A stretch of DNA of 64,000 bases, from contig JAFAYV010000052.1 in the NCBI GenBank assembly GCA_019240115.1, forward strand, positions 62,001-126,000. The letters run 5' to 3'. Below the pieces are notes generated by a model. The model had not been told where the DNA came from. It was given only the letters and a program-made list of their open reading frames with translations, and did not search any database. Both the position numbers and the translations under genes were made by a program. Of the stretch, positions 15,284 to 23,424 are shown piece by piece. The stretch's first letter is position 1. Every line of letters begins with the position of its first letter. The DNA is from Solirubrobacterales bacterium. Its GTDB lineage: Bacteria; Actinomycetota; Thermoleophilia; Solirubrobacterales; Solirubrobacteraceae.

Positions 15284-16612
15284 ATGACACTGAGCGCCTT
15301 GCGCCGGGCACGCCTGATCGCGCTCGGCGCAGCGGCGGCGATCGCGGCCGCCACGATCGCGCTGATCGTGCTCGCCGACACCGGCGGGGGTCGATCGGCG
15401 AGTCCCGCGAGCGTCGTCGGCGAGGACTTGCACCGGTCGACGATCTACCACTCGCCCCAGCATCCAGGCTACACCGCCTGGGTGGGCGCCTGGGTGATGC
15501 CCGACGGCAGCCTGATGACCGCGTTCGACCAGGCCACGGGTCCCGTCGACCCCCGCCGGCGCGCGCTCATGCCCGCCGCGACGCTCCGGCGCGACTTCGG
15601 CCTCACCGAGACGCGACGAGGATCGACCCCGAGCACCTACCAGGACCCCCGCTACGACTTCTGGGGACTGGCGCAGCAGGTCATCTACCTGCGCTCGACC
15701 GATGACGGCCGCTCCTGGTCGGTCTGGCGCCGCGACCCGTTCCGGGCCCTCTCGCCGCAGGCCTACTCCGCGCAGGCCGACACCGCGCTGCCCGACGGGA
15801 CGCTGATCCGGCGGGTCAGCGGCGTCGACCTCGCCAATGACCCCTCGATCCCGCACACCGCGCTGCTTCAGACGCTGAGCTTCGATCCGACCGACTCCAC
15901 CGGCCAGGCCGCCGCCTGGTCGGCGCCGCGGGTCGTGCTGCACGACCCGCGGGTCTGCACCTACCAGTTCAGCCGCATCCGCCAGCTCTCCGACGGTCGG
16001 GTGATCGCGCTCGGCGCCGTCGTCGGCTACGCCCACGGCCACAGCGGGCCGTGCGCGCCCGAGGCCGACGGCTTCAGCTACCTGCTGATGGTCGCCCCGT
16101 CGGCGAGCGCCGCCGAGCAGGGGCGCTGGTCGCTCGGGATGCCGTTCACCGGCCAGGTCGCCCCCAACGAATGGGACGTCGCGCAGCTGCGCGACGGCAA
16201 CCTGCTCGCGCTCATGCGCACCGCGGTCGACGGGCGGCCGGTGCGCCGACAGGCCATCCTGCAGGCCCGTGGCGGCGGCTGGGTGATGCAGCGACCGCGG
16301 CCGCTGCCTGACCTGCCGGCGTTCACGCCCTCCGGCCACCCGGATCTGCTCGCCACCGACGAGGGCGCGATCGTCTCCTTCTCGGATACCGGCACCGCGT
16401 ATACGACCGACGGCGGGACCACCTGGCACACCCTGCGCTTCGGGTCGATGCCGCACCTCAGCTACGCGTCGCGGTATTACCCCTACGCCATCCAGGGACC
16501 CGACGGCCGCATCGAAGTCTTCTCCTCGGACGGCTACGACATCCCCTACGGCGCGTTCGACGAGTCGATCGTCATGGACAGCTTCCGCCTCCAGGTGCAG
16601 GCGGAACGCTAG
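15284..16612 (+). CDS. Exported sialidase-like beta-propeller protein with Asp-boxes
   Basis: A 442-residue protein with an N-terminal hydrophobic signal/anchor (LIALGAAAAIAAATIALIVL) and a propeller fold. Two bacterial-neuraminidase-repeat Asp-boxes are clear: STDDGRSWSVW and TTDGGTTWHTL. Related turns include LPDGTLIRRV and LSDGRVIALG. Exo-alpha-sialidases and other glycoside hydrolases use this fold. The FRIP motif and a full Arg triad were not located, so catalysis is unproven and carbohydrate binding is possible. An in-frame GTG at 15272 is an alternative start. It begins the plus-strand operon that also makes KDO and lies 12 kb from nonulosonic-acid genes, suggesting an acidic-sugar substrate (inference). 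Confidence 0.75.
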   Translation: MTLSALRRARLIALGAAAAIAAATIALIVLADTGGGRSASPASVVGEDLHRSTIYHSPQHPGYTAWVGAWVMPDGSLMTAFDQATGPVDPRRRALMPAATLRRDFGLTETRRGSTPSTYQDPRYDFWGLAQQVIYLRSTDDGRSWSVWRRDPFRALSPQAYSAQADTALPDGTLIRRVSGVDLANDPSIPHTALLQTLSFDPTDSTGQAAAWSAPRVVLHDPRVCTYQFSRIRQLSDGRVIALGAVVGYAHGHSGPCAPEADGFSYLLMVAPSASAAEQGRWSLGMPFTGQVAPNEWDVAQLRDGNLLALMRTAVDGRPVRRQAILQARGGGWVMQRPRPLPDLPAFTPSGHPDLLATDEGAIVSFSDTGTAYTTDGGTTWHTLRFGSMPHLSYASRYYPYAIQGPDGRIEVFSSDGYDIPYGAFDESIVMDSFRLQVQAER

Positions 16613-16650
16613 CGTCAGCCACGGCTCCCGGCGCGCGTTGTGAGAGGCGT

Positions 16651-17592
16651 ATGCCCGAGCCGCAGGTGACGATCGTCGTCCCCGTCCACAACGGCGAGCG
16701 CTACCTGTCCCAGGCGCTGGAGTCGATCGCCGCCCAGACCTTCGACGCCTGGGAGACGGTCGTCGTCGACGATGCCTCCAGCGACGGGAGCCTCGAGCTC
16801 GCCACGGCGTTCGCCCGCGGGCACCCCGGTCGCGTGCAGGTCATCCCGCTGACCGAGAACCTCGGCGTGGCCGGTGCCCGCAACGCCGGCCTGCGGGCCG
16901 CTGCGCGCGGCCGACTCGTCGTGCTGCTCGATCAGGACGACTACCTGCTCGATCACTACCTCGACACGACCGTGCGGCTGTTCGACGCGGGGCAGGCCGC
17001 CGGACGACGGATGGGGATCGTCGTGCCCGACGGGTTCATCCAGACCGACGGCGGGATCCAGCACACCAGCTCCGAGTACTACTGGTGGTGCGATCAGCTC
17101 GACTACGAGCGGATGCTGGAGTGCAACTACATCACCGGTCGGGCGACCTTCTCGCGCGCCGCTTTCGACGAGGTCGGGGGGTTCGACGCCGCGTGCCTGA
17201 CCGCCGACGACTACGACATGTGGCTGCGACTCCTGGAGGCCGGCTACGAGGTCGTGACCACACGCGAACCGCTGTACGTGTACCGCATCCACGCCGACGC
17301 TCAGACCCAGGACAAGCTGAAGGTCGCCCACGGCGCACTCGCGGCGTTCGACGCCGCTCGGCGCCGGGGGACGCTGAGCCCTCGCCAGGGCCGCATCGTT
17401 CAGCGGCGGGTTCGGCATTATCGCGCGGTGCGCGACCGGGCGGTCGTCGCCCGGGCACTGGCCGAGCGTCGCTTCGCCGCGGCGGCGCGCGTGGCGCTGA
17501 CCGGGGCTCCGTCAGCCGCGATGGCGGTGCTCGAGCACCCGCGCTGGTGGCCCCGGCGTCGGCGGCGCGTGCTCGGCTCGAGCGCCTCGTGA
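16651..17592 (+). CDS. Glycosyltransferase family 2
   Basis: A 313-residue GT-A inverting glycosyltransferase. It opens with VTIVVPVHNGERYLSQAL, has the nucleotide-binding VVVDDASSDGS, NLGVAGARNAGL and the DxD-like LLDQDDYLL, then the acceptor-site acidic motif TADDYDMWLRLLEAGYE. The C-terminal 80 residues are Arg/Ala-rich. ATG 16651 follows GAGAGG. The stop overlaps the GTG of the downstream deacetylase. It probably adds one sugar of the repeat unit; the donor is unknown. Confidence 0.9.
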   Translation: MPEPQVTIVVPVHNGERYLSQALESIAAQTFDAWETVVVDDASSDGSLELATAFARGHPGRVQVIPLTENLGVAGARNAGLRAAARGRLVVLLDQDDYLLDHYLDTTVRLFDAGQAAGRRMGIVVPDGFIQTDGGIQHTSSEYYWWCDQLDYERMLECNYITGRATFSRAAFDEVGGFDAACLTADDYDMWLRLLEAGYEVVTTREPLYVYRIHADAQTQDKLKVAHGALAAFDAARRRGTLSPRQGRIVQRRVRHYRAVRDRAVVARALAERRFAAAARVALTGAPSAAMAVLEHPRWWPRRRRRVLGSSAS

Positions 17593-18545
17593 CGGCGCCT
17601 GACGATGCCGCCACACGGCATCTTGGCCCGCGGCGGGCTCTGCGGACGAGCGTCATGCGCCACCACGGAACGTGGCTGCGCACGCTCGTCTTCCGCGCGC
17701 TGCGGCTCAGCCTGCTCCCGGTGCTGATGCGCGAGACGCTGCAGCGGCGCACGGTCACGCTGATCCTCTATCACGACCCGGAGCCGCAGCGGCTCGCGCG
17801 GCACCTGCGAGCGCTCCGGCGCTCCTACACCTTCATCTCGCTGCGCCGGTTCGTCGACGCGCTGCGCGAGGGCCGCCTCGACGAGCTGCCGTCGAAGGCG
17901 CTCGTGCTGACCTTCGACGACGGCCACATCCGCAACCGGGGGCTGCACGGGGTGCTGGAGCGCCTCGGCGTCCCCGCGACGATCTTCCTGTGCTCATCGG
18001 TGGTCGGCACCGGTCGCGCGTTCTGGTTTCACCACGTCCCCGACCCGCAGGCGCTCAAGCCGATGACCGACGCGCAGCGCCTGCACCACCTCGCCGCCCG
18101 TGGCTTCGACGAGCTCCGCGAGGGGCGGCCCGAGGCGCTGACCGACGAGGACGTCCGCGCGATGCAGGGCCCGGTCGTCGACTTCCAGTGCCACGGAGCC
18201 ACGCATCCGATCCTCGTCGGCTGCGATGACGCCAAGGCGCGCGACGAGATCCTCGGATCCCGTCGGACGCTCACGGCTCGCTACGGCCTGGACATCTTCG
18301 CGTTCTCGTATCCCAACGGCGACTACTCGTCGCGCGAGCTCGCCCTCGTGCGCGAGGCCGGCTACCGCTGCGCGCTGACCGTGGACGAGGGGTTCAACAC
18401 GGCGACGACCGATCCGTTCGCGCTCCGCCGTATCCCGATCGACGACACCGACGGCGTCTGCGAGGTGATGGTCAAGGCGAGCGGCGTGCTGGGCGCGCTA
18501 CGCCATCTCGCCGGCCTACCGCCACCGGGTCGCGGACGGTCGTGA
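17589..18545 (+). CDS. NodB-type polysaccharide deacetylase
   Basis: A 318-residue CE4-family protein. Motif 1 is LVLTFDDGHIRNRG (catalytic and metal Asp pair). Motif 2 is FQCHGATHPIL (two His). The later FSYPNGDYSSREL and CALTVDEGFN correspond to motifs 3 and 4. No cleavable signal is evident. The GTG at 17589 overlaps the stop of the upstream GT2 gene; an ATG at 17655 is an alternative start with a similar N-terminus. It ends in a 4-nt overlap with the next glycosyltransferase. Expected to remove an acetyl group from a sugar intermediate. Confidence 0.85.
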   Translation: MTAPDDAATRHLGPRRALRTSVMRHHGTWLRTLVFRALRLSLLPVLMRETLQRRTVTLILYHDPEPQRLARHLRALRRSYTFISLRRFVDALREGRLDELPSKALVLTFDDGHIRNRGLHGVLERLGVPATIFLCSSVVGTGRAFWFHHVPDPQALKPMTDAQRLHHLAARGFDELREGRPEALTDEDVRAMQGPVVDFQCHGATHPILVGCDDAKARDEILGSRRTLTARYGLDIFAFSYPNGDYSSRELALVREAGYRCALTVDEGFNTATTDPFALRRIPIDDTDGVCEVMVKASGVLGALRHLAGLPPPGRGRS

Positions 18546-19543
18546 GCGCGCGCGTCAGCGGCCTGAGGGTCCTGTTCGTCGCCAACCGCTGGCCCGACGA
18601 GCAGCGCCCGTGGCACGGCATCGCCATGTGCGACCAGGCGCGATCGCTGCGCGAGCTGGGGATCGAGATCGACGTCATCCCGATCCGGGGGTACGCCGGG
18701 CGCGGCGCCTACCTCGGAGCGGCCGTGTCCACGCTGCGCCGCGTCGCGCGGCGCTACGACGTCGTGCACGCCCACTACGGCCACTCCGGGATGGTCGCGC
18801 GACTGCAGCTGCGGCCTCCCCTGGTCGTGAGCTACCTCGGCACCGACCTGCTCGCGGCCGTCCCGGCCAACGGCCTGGGGCCGCGTCCCCGCCTCGAGGC
18901 CGCCGTGTTCCGTCAGCTCGCTCGCCTGGCGGCGGCGACGATCACCCAATCACGCGAGATGGAGCGGGTCCTGCCGCGGTCGCTGCGGGCGCGCAACACC
19001 GTCATCGCCGAGGGCGTGGACATGCTCCGGTTCGCGCCCGCCGACCGAACCTCGGCCCGCCGGGAGCTCGGTTGGGCACTCGGCGAGCCGGTCATCCTCT
19101 TCGTCTCGGACCCGCGGCGCACGGTCAAGAACTTTCCGCTCGCGCGGGCGGCGTGCGACGCGCTGGCGGCGCGGCTGCCGGGGTTGCGTCTGCACGTCGC
19201 CGGCGACATGACGCCCGCCGACGTCCCGCGCTACATGAACGCCGCCGACGCGCTCATCATGACCTCCAACTACGAAGGTGGGCCGTCGGTGGTCAAGGAG
19301 GCGATGGCCTGCGCTCTGCCGGTGGTGGCCACGCCCGTCGGGATCCTCAACGAGGTCCTCCGCGGCCTCCCGGGCATCCACGTCGCCGCGCCCGAGCCGG
19401 CGGCGCTCGCCGGAGCTCTGGCGATGGCGATCGAGGGCGGGCGAACGCCGGCCGCGCGGGAGGCGATCGCCTTCATGAGCCTCGAGCGCGTTGCCGAGCG
19501 CGTCGCCGGGGTCTATGCCGGCGTGACCGGCGGCGGCGAGTAA
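18542..19543 (+). CDS. Glycosyltransferase family 4
   Basis: A 333-residue GT-B glycosyltransferase. N-terminal RVLFVANRWPDEQRPW and VVHAHYGHSGMVARL are typical of GT4. The donor-binding half contains ILFVSDPRRTVKNFPLA and the acidic motif NYEGGPSVVKEAMACALPVV. The GTG start overlaps the preceding deacetylase by 4 nt. Likely a repeat-unit sugar transferase of the same operon; linkage and donor unknown. Confidence 0.9.
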   Translation: MSARVSGLRVLFVANRWPDEQRPWHGIAMCDQARSLRELGIEIDVIPIRGYAGRGAYLGAAVSTLRRVARRYDVVHAHYGHSGMVARLQLRPPLVVSYLGTDLLAAVPANGLGPRPRLEAAVFRQLARLAAATITQSREMERVLPRSLRARNTVIAEGVDMLRFAPADRTSARRELGWALGEPVILFVSDPRRTVKNFPLARAACDALAARLPGLRLHVAGDMTPADVPRYMNAADALIMTSNYEGGPSVVKEAMACALPVVATPVGILNEVLRGLPGIHVAAPEPAALAGALAMAIEGGRTPAAREAIAFMSLERVAERVAGVYAGVTGGGE

Positions 19544-19573
19544 GTCCGACTCGCCGACCGACGTTTGCAGGGG

Positions 19574-19921
19574 GTGGCGCGGCTGTGCTTCGACCTCGAC
19601 GGCACCCTGTGCACGAACACCGGGGGCGACCATGACGGCGCCGAGCCGTTCCCATGGGCGATCGCGCGCGTCAACCGGCTCGCCGCCGAGGGGCATCGGA
19701 TCGTCGTCTTCACCGCCCGCGGGACGGCCACCGGGATCGATTGGCTCGTCGGGCTGCCGTTCTGCCTGCTGCCCGTCGGCTCGATCGACGGGCGGGCCCT
19801 GGCGCCCGCGGCGCATGCCGTCGTCGCCGCGCTCGTGGACGAATGGAGCCGCGACGCGGGCGTGGAGCTGGCCCAGCAGATCGCCGAGCTGACCCGGCCG
19901 GCGACGGCGCCGGCGGGATGA
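19574..19921 (+). CDS. Short HAD-superfamily phosphatase-like protein
   Basis: About 115 residues. The N-terminal half is a good match to a small HAD family often found in capsule loci: RLCFDLDGTLCTNT (nucleophile Asp motif), WAIARVNRLAAEGHRIVVF and TARGTATGIDW. The usual C-terminal motif with FGKPxxDxxIDD is missing; the frame continues as an unrelated Ala-rich tail, so the enzyme is either divergent or degraded. It overlaps the kdsB start by 4 nt. The position invites the idea that it supplies the KDO-8-phosphate phosphatase step (KdsC role), but it is not KdsC by sequence. TTG 19565 is an alternative start; neither start has a clear ribosome-binding site. Confidence 0.55.
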   Translation: MARLCFDLDGTLCTNTGGDHDGAEPFPWAIARVNRLAAEGHRIVVFTARGTATGIDWLVGLPFCLLPVGSIDGRALAPAAHAVVAALVDEWSRDAGVELAQQIAELTRPATAPAG

Positions 19922-20661
19922 GCGTCGCGGTGGCGATCCCGGCGCGGCTGCGCTCGTCGCGGCTGCCGCGCAAGGTCCTCACCGACATCGGCGGCCGCAG
20001 CCTGCTGCAGCGCGTGCACGAGGTGGCCGTCCGCGCCGGATGCGGGCCGGTCGTCATCCTCACCGACGCCGACGAGGTCGCCGGGGTGGCGCGCGCGTTC
20101 GGGGCCCGGGTGCTGATGACCGACGCGGCGCTTCAGTCCGGAACCGCCCGGGTCGCCTCGGTCGTCGACGAGCTCGACGCCGACGTCGTCGTCAACCTCC
20201 AGGGCGACGCGCCGCTCACCGACCCCGACGTCCTGATCCGGGCGGCGTCGGAGGCGCAGCGGAGCGGGATGGCGGTCACGCTGCCGGTGTACCGGCTCGA
20301 GAACCCGCAGGACGTCCACGACCCGGCCACGGTCAAGGTCGTGCGCGCGCGCGACGGACGGGTCCTGTACTGCTCGCGCGCCGCCGTGCCGTTCGTCCGC
20401 GACGCGCCCCTCGAAGCGTGGGCGCAGCGAGCTCGCTTCTGGGGCCACGCCGGCCTGTACGCCTACACCCGTGCGTTCCTGCGGAGCTTCGGCGATCTGC
20501 CGGCAAGCCCGCTGGAGGACAGCGAGCGCCTCGAGCAGCTCCGGTGGCTCTCGGCCGGGGTGGCGATCCACAGCTTCGAGGTCGAGCCCCAGGGCCCGTC
20601 GGTCGACACCCAGATCGACCTCGAGCGCGTGACCGCGGCGCTGTTGGCGCGGGCATCGTAG
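19918..20661 (+). CDS. kdsB: 3-deoxy-manno-octulosonate cytidylyltransferase (CMP-KDO synthetase)
   Basis: A 247-residue nucleotidyltransferase that activates KDO with CTP. Motifs match KdsB closely: VAIPARLRSSRLPRKVL at the N-terminus, VVNLQGDAPLTDP (metal/substrate loop), VLYCSRAAVPF, then FWGHAGLYAYTRAFL and ASPLEDSERLEQLRWL, the KdsB-specific C-terminal signature. Length matches the family. ATG 19918 overlaps the stop of the HAD gene. Together with kdsD and kdsA 2 kb downstream it gives the core of a KDO pathway, unusual for an organism that otherwise looks monoderm. Confidence 0.9.
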   Translation: MSVAVAIPARLRSSRLPRKVLTDIGGRSLLQRVHEVAVRAGCGPVVILTDADEVAGVARAFGARVLMTDAALQSGTARVASVVDELDADVVVNLQGDAPLTDPDVLIRAASEAQRSGMAVTLPVYRLENPQDVHDPATVKVVRARDGRVLYCSRAAVPFVRDAPLEAWAQRARFWGHAGLYAYTRAFLRSFGDLPASPLEDSERLEQLRWLSAGVAIHSFEVEPQGPSVDTQIDLERVTAALLARAS

Positions 20662-22403
20662 TGGCCATCCGCGTCCACTCGAGCTCCGCCGGCCTGGATC
20701 CGGCGGCCCTGGTGCCCGGCGCGGACGTCGTGCTCGAGGTCGATCCCGCGCACGGCTTCGATCTTCCGGGCGGCGTGGCGGTTCGCGATCACCTCGACGA
20801 CGAGGACCGGCGCGGCGCCGACGTGCAGGCGCTGGAGGCAGTCAACCGCTGGCGCGCCCACGCCGACGAGCCGCTGACCGTCGACGGGATCTGCTGGCCG
20901 CAGGTGCTCGAGTTCGAGCTGCTGACCCGCTTCACGCCGTTGGTGGCCGACGCGGTCGGACTGCAGCGGGCGCTCGTCGGCGCCTGCGAGCGGGATGTCC
21001 TCCTGGGCGACGCCGAGCCGCGGACGCGATTTCTCGTCGATCGCGTGGCCGCGCGCCACGGCCTGCGGGTCCGCGGTGAGCGGCGCGAGATCGCGACGGG
21101 GCAGTACGAGCGCTCCGGCCGCCCCCCGCTCCTGCGTCGCCTGCGCCACGACCTCTTCACCTCGGTGACCACGACGCTCGGCGTGCCCACCCGCCTGGCG
21201 CCCGCAAGCACGCTGCTGCGCGGCTACTGGCCGCTGATGCCGCTGCTCGACGCGATGCTCGGTGATCCCGGCCGCCGCCCCGCGGTGACGCTCACCGCGC
21301 TGCCCTCGGGTCCGCGCCGGACCCTGAGAGCGGCCGCGCAGGGGGGATGGGTCGGCCGGCCGGGGCCGCGGGCGCGCGCCGCGGCGCGCGCCCGCGCGGC
21401 GGCGGCGCTGCGAGGGCTCGACCTCCCAGACGTCGCGCTCGACGTCGCGGGGCTGGACCTCGGGCCATGGCTGCGCCCGGCGGCGGTGGAGATCGTGGCC
21501 TCCCGGCTGGCCGCGCGGCTGTGGACCGCGGCGTCGATGCGCCGGGCCCTGAGCAGCGGGCGGATCGAGCGGGTCGTGGTCCCGTTCGACGACGAGCCGG
21601 GAGGACGGCTGATCACGCTGCTCGCGCGCGAGGCCGGGATCCCGACGTTGCTCGTTCAGCACGGCGCCTACTTCCTGCCGTGCGTGGTCGCCGACATGAC
21701 GCTGGCCGACCGGGTCGCGATCTGGTCGCGGTGGGTGGTGGGGCAACGCGCGCCCGACCCCCGTCTGCACGAGGTCGGCTATCCGCTCGCCGGTCAGCCG
21801 GTGCCGCCGCGGGCCGCCCAGGGGGCGCATCCGAGAATCGTCGTCCTCCCCCAGCCGCACCACCCGAGCACCGCGGTCGTCGAGACCCGCGCGTGGATGC
21901 GCCATTGCGTGACCGCGGTGGCCGCCGTCCGCGACGCGCTGCCCGAGGCGACGGTGACCGTGCGCCCGCACCCCGCCGACCCCGCCAACCTCGCGCCGCT
22001 GATCGCCGAGCGCTTCCCCGGGGTCGTCGTCGACGCGCAGACGCCCATCCTCGAGCTGCTGGCCGGTCACGACCTGTGCATCGGCGCGACGACCTCGGCG
22101 ACGCTGCAGGCGGCGCTCGTCAAGACCCCCGTCGTCTTCTTGAACATCACCGGCCACGAGTGGGACTTCCCGTTCGGAGGCGCGACCGCGGTGCCCATCG
22201 CGCGCGACGGGGCGCAGCTCGCCGCCGCGCTGACCGCCTTCGGGCGGGGATCGCCGATACCGGGACGCGAGCACCTCCTCCGCGCCCTGGGGGCCGACCG
22301 CCCCGACCCGACCCCGGCGCTGCTCGCCCTGCTCGACGGCGCCGCCGAGGCGCTCGAGCCGTTGGTTTTGGCGGGCGTGGGGCGTTCTGAGGGTGATGAC
22401 TGA
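20661..22403 (+). CDS. Large capsule-type glycosyltransferase, GT-B-like (candidate KDO-related transferase)
   Basis: About 580 residues, starting at a GTG that shares one base with the kdsB stop (TAGTG). The C-terminal 300 residues look like a GT-B/capsule-synthesis domain: RVVVPFDDEPGGRL, TLLVQHGAYFLPC, VVLPQPHHPST, VTVRPHPADPANL and CIGATTSATLQAAL (the last as in CDP-glycerol transferase and KpsS/epimerase-like proteins). The N-terminal half has no domain I recognise. Position between kdsB and kdsD suggests it uses CMP-KDO or builds the chain carrying it; this is inference from order only. It overlaps kdsD by a few bases. Confidence 0.65.
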   Translation: MAIRVHSSSAGLDPAALVPGADVVLEVDPAHGFDLPGGVAVRDHLDDEDRRGADVQALEAVNRWRAHADEPLTVDGICWPQVLEFELLTRFTPLVADAVGLQRALVGACERDVLLGDAEPRTRFLVDRVAARHGLRVRGERREIATGQYERSGRPPLLRRLRHDLFTSVTTTLGVPTRLAPASTLLRGYWPLMPLLDAMLGDPGRRPAVTLTALPSGPRRTLRAAAQGGWVGRPGPRARAAARARAAAALRGLDLPDVALDVAGLDLGPWLRPAAVEIVASRLAARLWTAASMRRALSSGRIERVVVPFDDEPGGRLITLLAREAGIPTLLVQHGAYFLPCVVADMTLADRVAIWSRWVVGQRAPDPRLHEVGYPLAGQPVPPRAAQGAHPRIVVLPQPHHPSTAVVETRAWMRHCVTAVAAVRDALPEATVTVRPHPADPANLAPLIAERFPGVVVDAQTPILELLAGHDLCIGATTSATLQAALVKTPVVFLNITGHEWDFPFGGATAVPIARDGAQLAAALTAFGRGSPIPGREHLLRALGADRPDPTPALLALLDGAAEALEPLVLAGVGRSEGDD

Positions 22404-23424
22404 GCCGCTTGGCCACGTTGCCACGCCCGCGTCCGTGACCGAGCTCCCGCCGCCCCACGAGACCGGGCGGACCACGATCGACGCCGAGATCGCGGCGCTG
22501 CAGCGCGTGCGCGACGGCCTCGGCGGCGCCTTCGACGCCGCCGTGGCTGCGATCGTCGCCCTCCGCGGGAAGGTCGTCACCGCCGGCGTGGGCAAGTCCG
22601 GTCATGCCGCACGGAAGACCGCCGCCACGCTGTGCTCGGTCGGCATTCCCGCCGCGCACCTCGATGCCGGCAACTCGTTGCACGGCGATCTCGGCCTCAC
22701 GATGCCCGGAGACCTGGCGCTGCTGTTCTCCAAGAGCGGTATGACCATGGAGCTGCTGACGATCGTGCCCCACCTGCGGGCGCGCCAGGTGACCCTGGTG
22801 GCGATCGTCGGCGACGCGGCGTCGCCCCTGGCGCTGGAGTCCGACCATGTGCTCGAGGCCGCGGTGCGCAGCGAGGGGTGTCCGATCGACGCGGCCCCCA
22901 TGGCCAGCGTGCTCGCCGCTCAGGCGATGGGCGACGCCGTCGCCGCCGCGGTCATGCGCGCGCGGCGGCTGACGGTGGCGGATTTCGCCCGGCTGCATCC
23001 CGCCGGAACGCTCGGGATCCGTCTCAGCCTCACCGCCGGCGACGTGATGCGCCGCGGCCCCGACCTGCCGCGGGTCTCCGAGGCGGCCACCCTGAAGGAC
23101 GCGGTCCTCGAGATCACCCGGACCGGCTACGGCGCCGTCTGCGTGCTCGGCCCCGGGGAGCGGCTGGCGGGCTTGATCACCGACGGCGACATCCGTCGCA
23201 AGCTGATCGAGGTCGACAACCTCTCGCACGTCCCGGTCGCCGAGGTGATGACCTGGCGCCCGCTCACGGTCTCCCCCGACCTGCTGCTCGCCGACGCGCT
23301 GCTCGGACTCGAGCAGCGACCCAAGCCGTTTCTCACCGCCCCCGTGGTCGACGACGGGCGCTGCGTCGGACTGCTGCGCCTCCACGACGTCGTCCGCGCG
23401 CACCTGCCGGCAGCCGGTCGATGA
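22396..23424 (+). CDS. kdsD: D-arabinose-5-phosphate isomerase (SIS plus two CBS domains)
   Basis: A 342-residue enzyme converting ribulose-5-P to arabinose-5-P, the first KDO-specific step. The SIS domain has GVGKSGHAARKTAATL, HLDAGNSLHGDLG, LLFSKSGMTMELL and SEGCPIDAAPMAS, matching KdsD/KpsF. A tandem CBS pair follows: VMRRGPDLPRVSEAATL with GLITDGDIRR, then VMTWRPLTVSPDLLL. The usual second-CBS end is GLLRLHDVVRA. An in-frame GTG lies directly before the ATG (22393) and could also serve as start. It overlaps the upstream gene and its stop overlaps the kdsA start (ATGA). Confidence 0.92.
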   Translation: MTEPLGHVATPASVTELPPPHETGRTTIDAEIAALQRVRDGLGGAFDAAVAAIVALRGKVVTAGVGKSGHAARKTAATLCSVGIPAAHLDAGNSLHGDLGLTMPGDLALLFSKSGMTMELLTIVPHLRARQVTLVAIVGDAASPLALESDHVLEAAVRSEGCPIDAAPMASVLAAQAMGDAVAAAVMRARRLTVADFARLHPAGTLGIRLSLTAGDVMRRGPDLPRVSEAATLKDAVLEITRTGYGAVCVLGPGERLAGLITDGDIRRKLIEVDNLSHVPVAEVMTWRPLTVSPDLLLADALLGLEQRPKPFLTAPVVDDGRCVGLLRLHDVVRAHLPAAGR

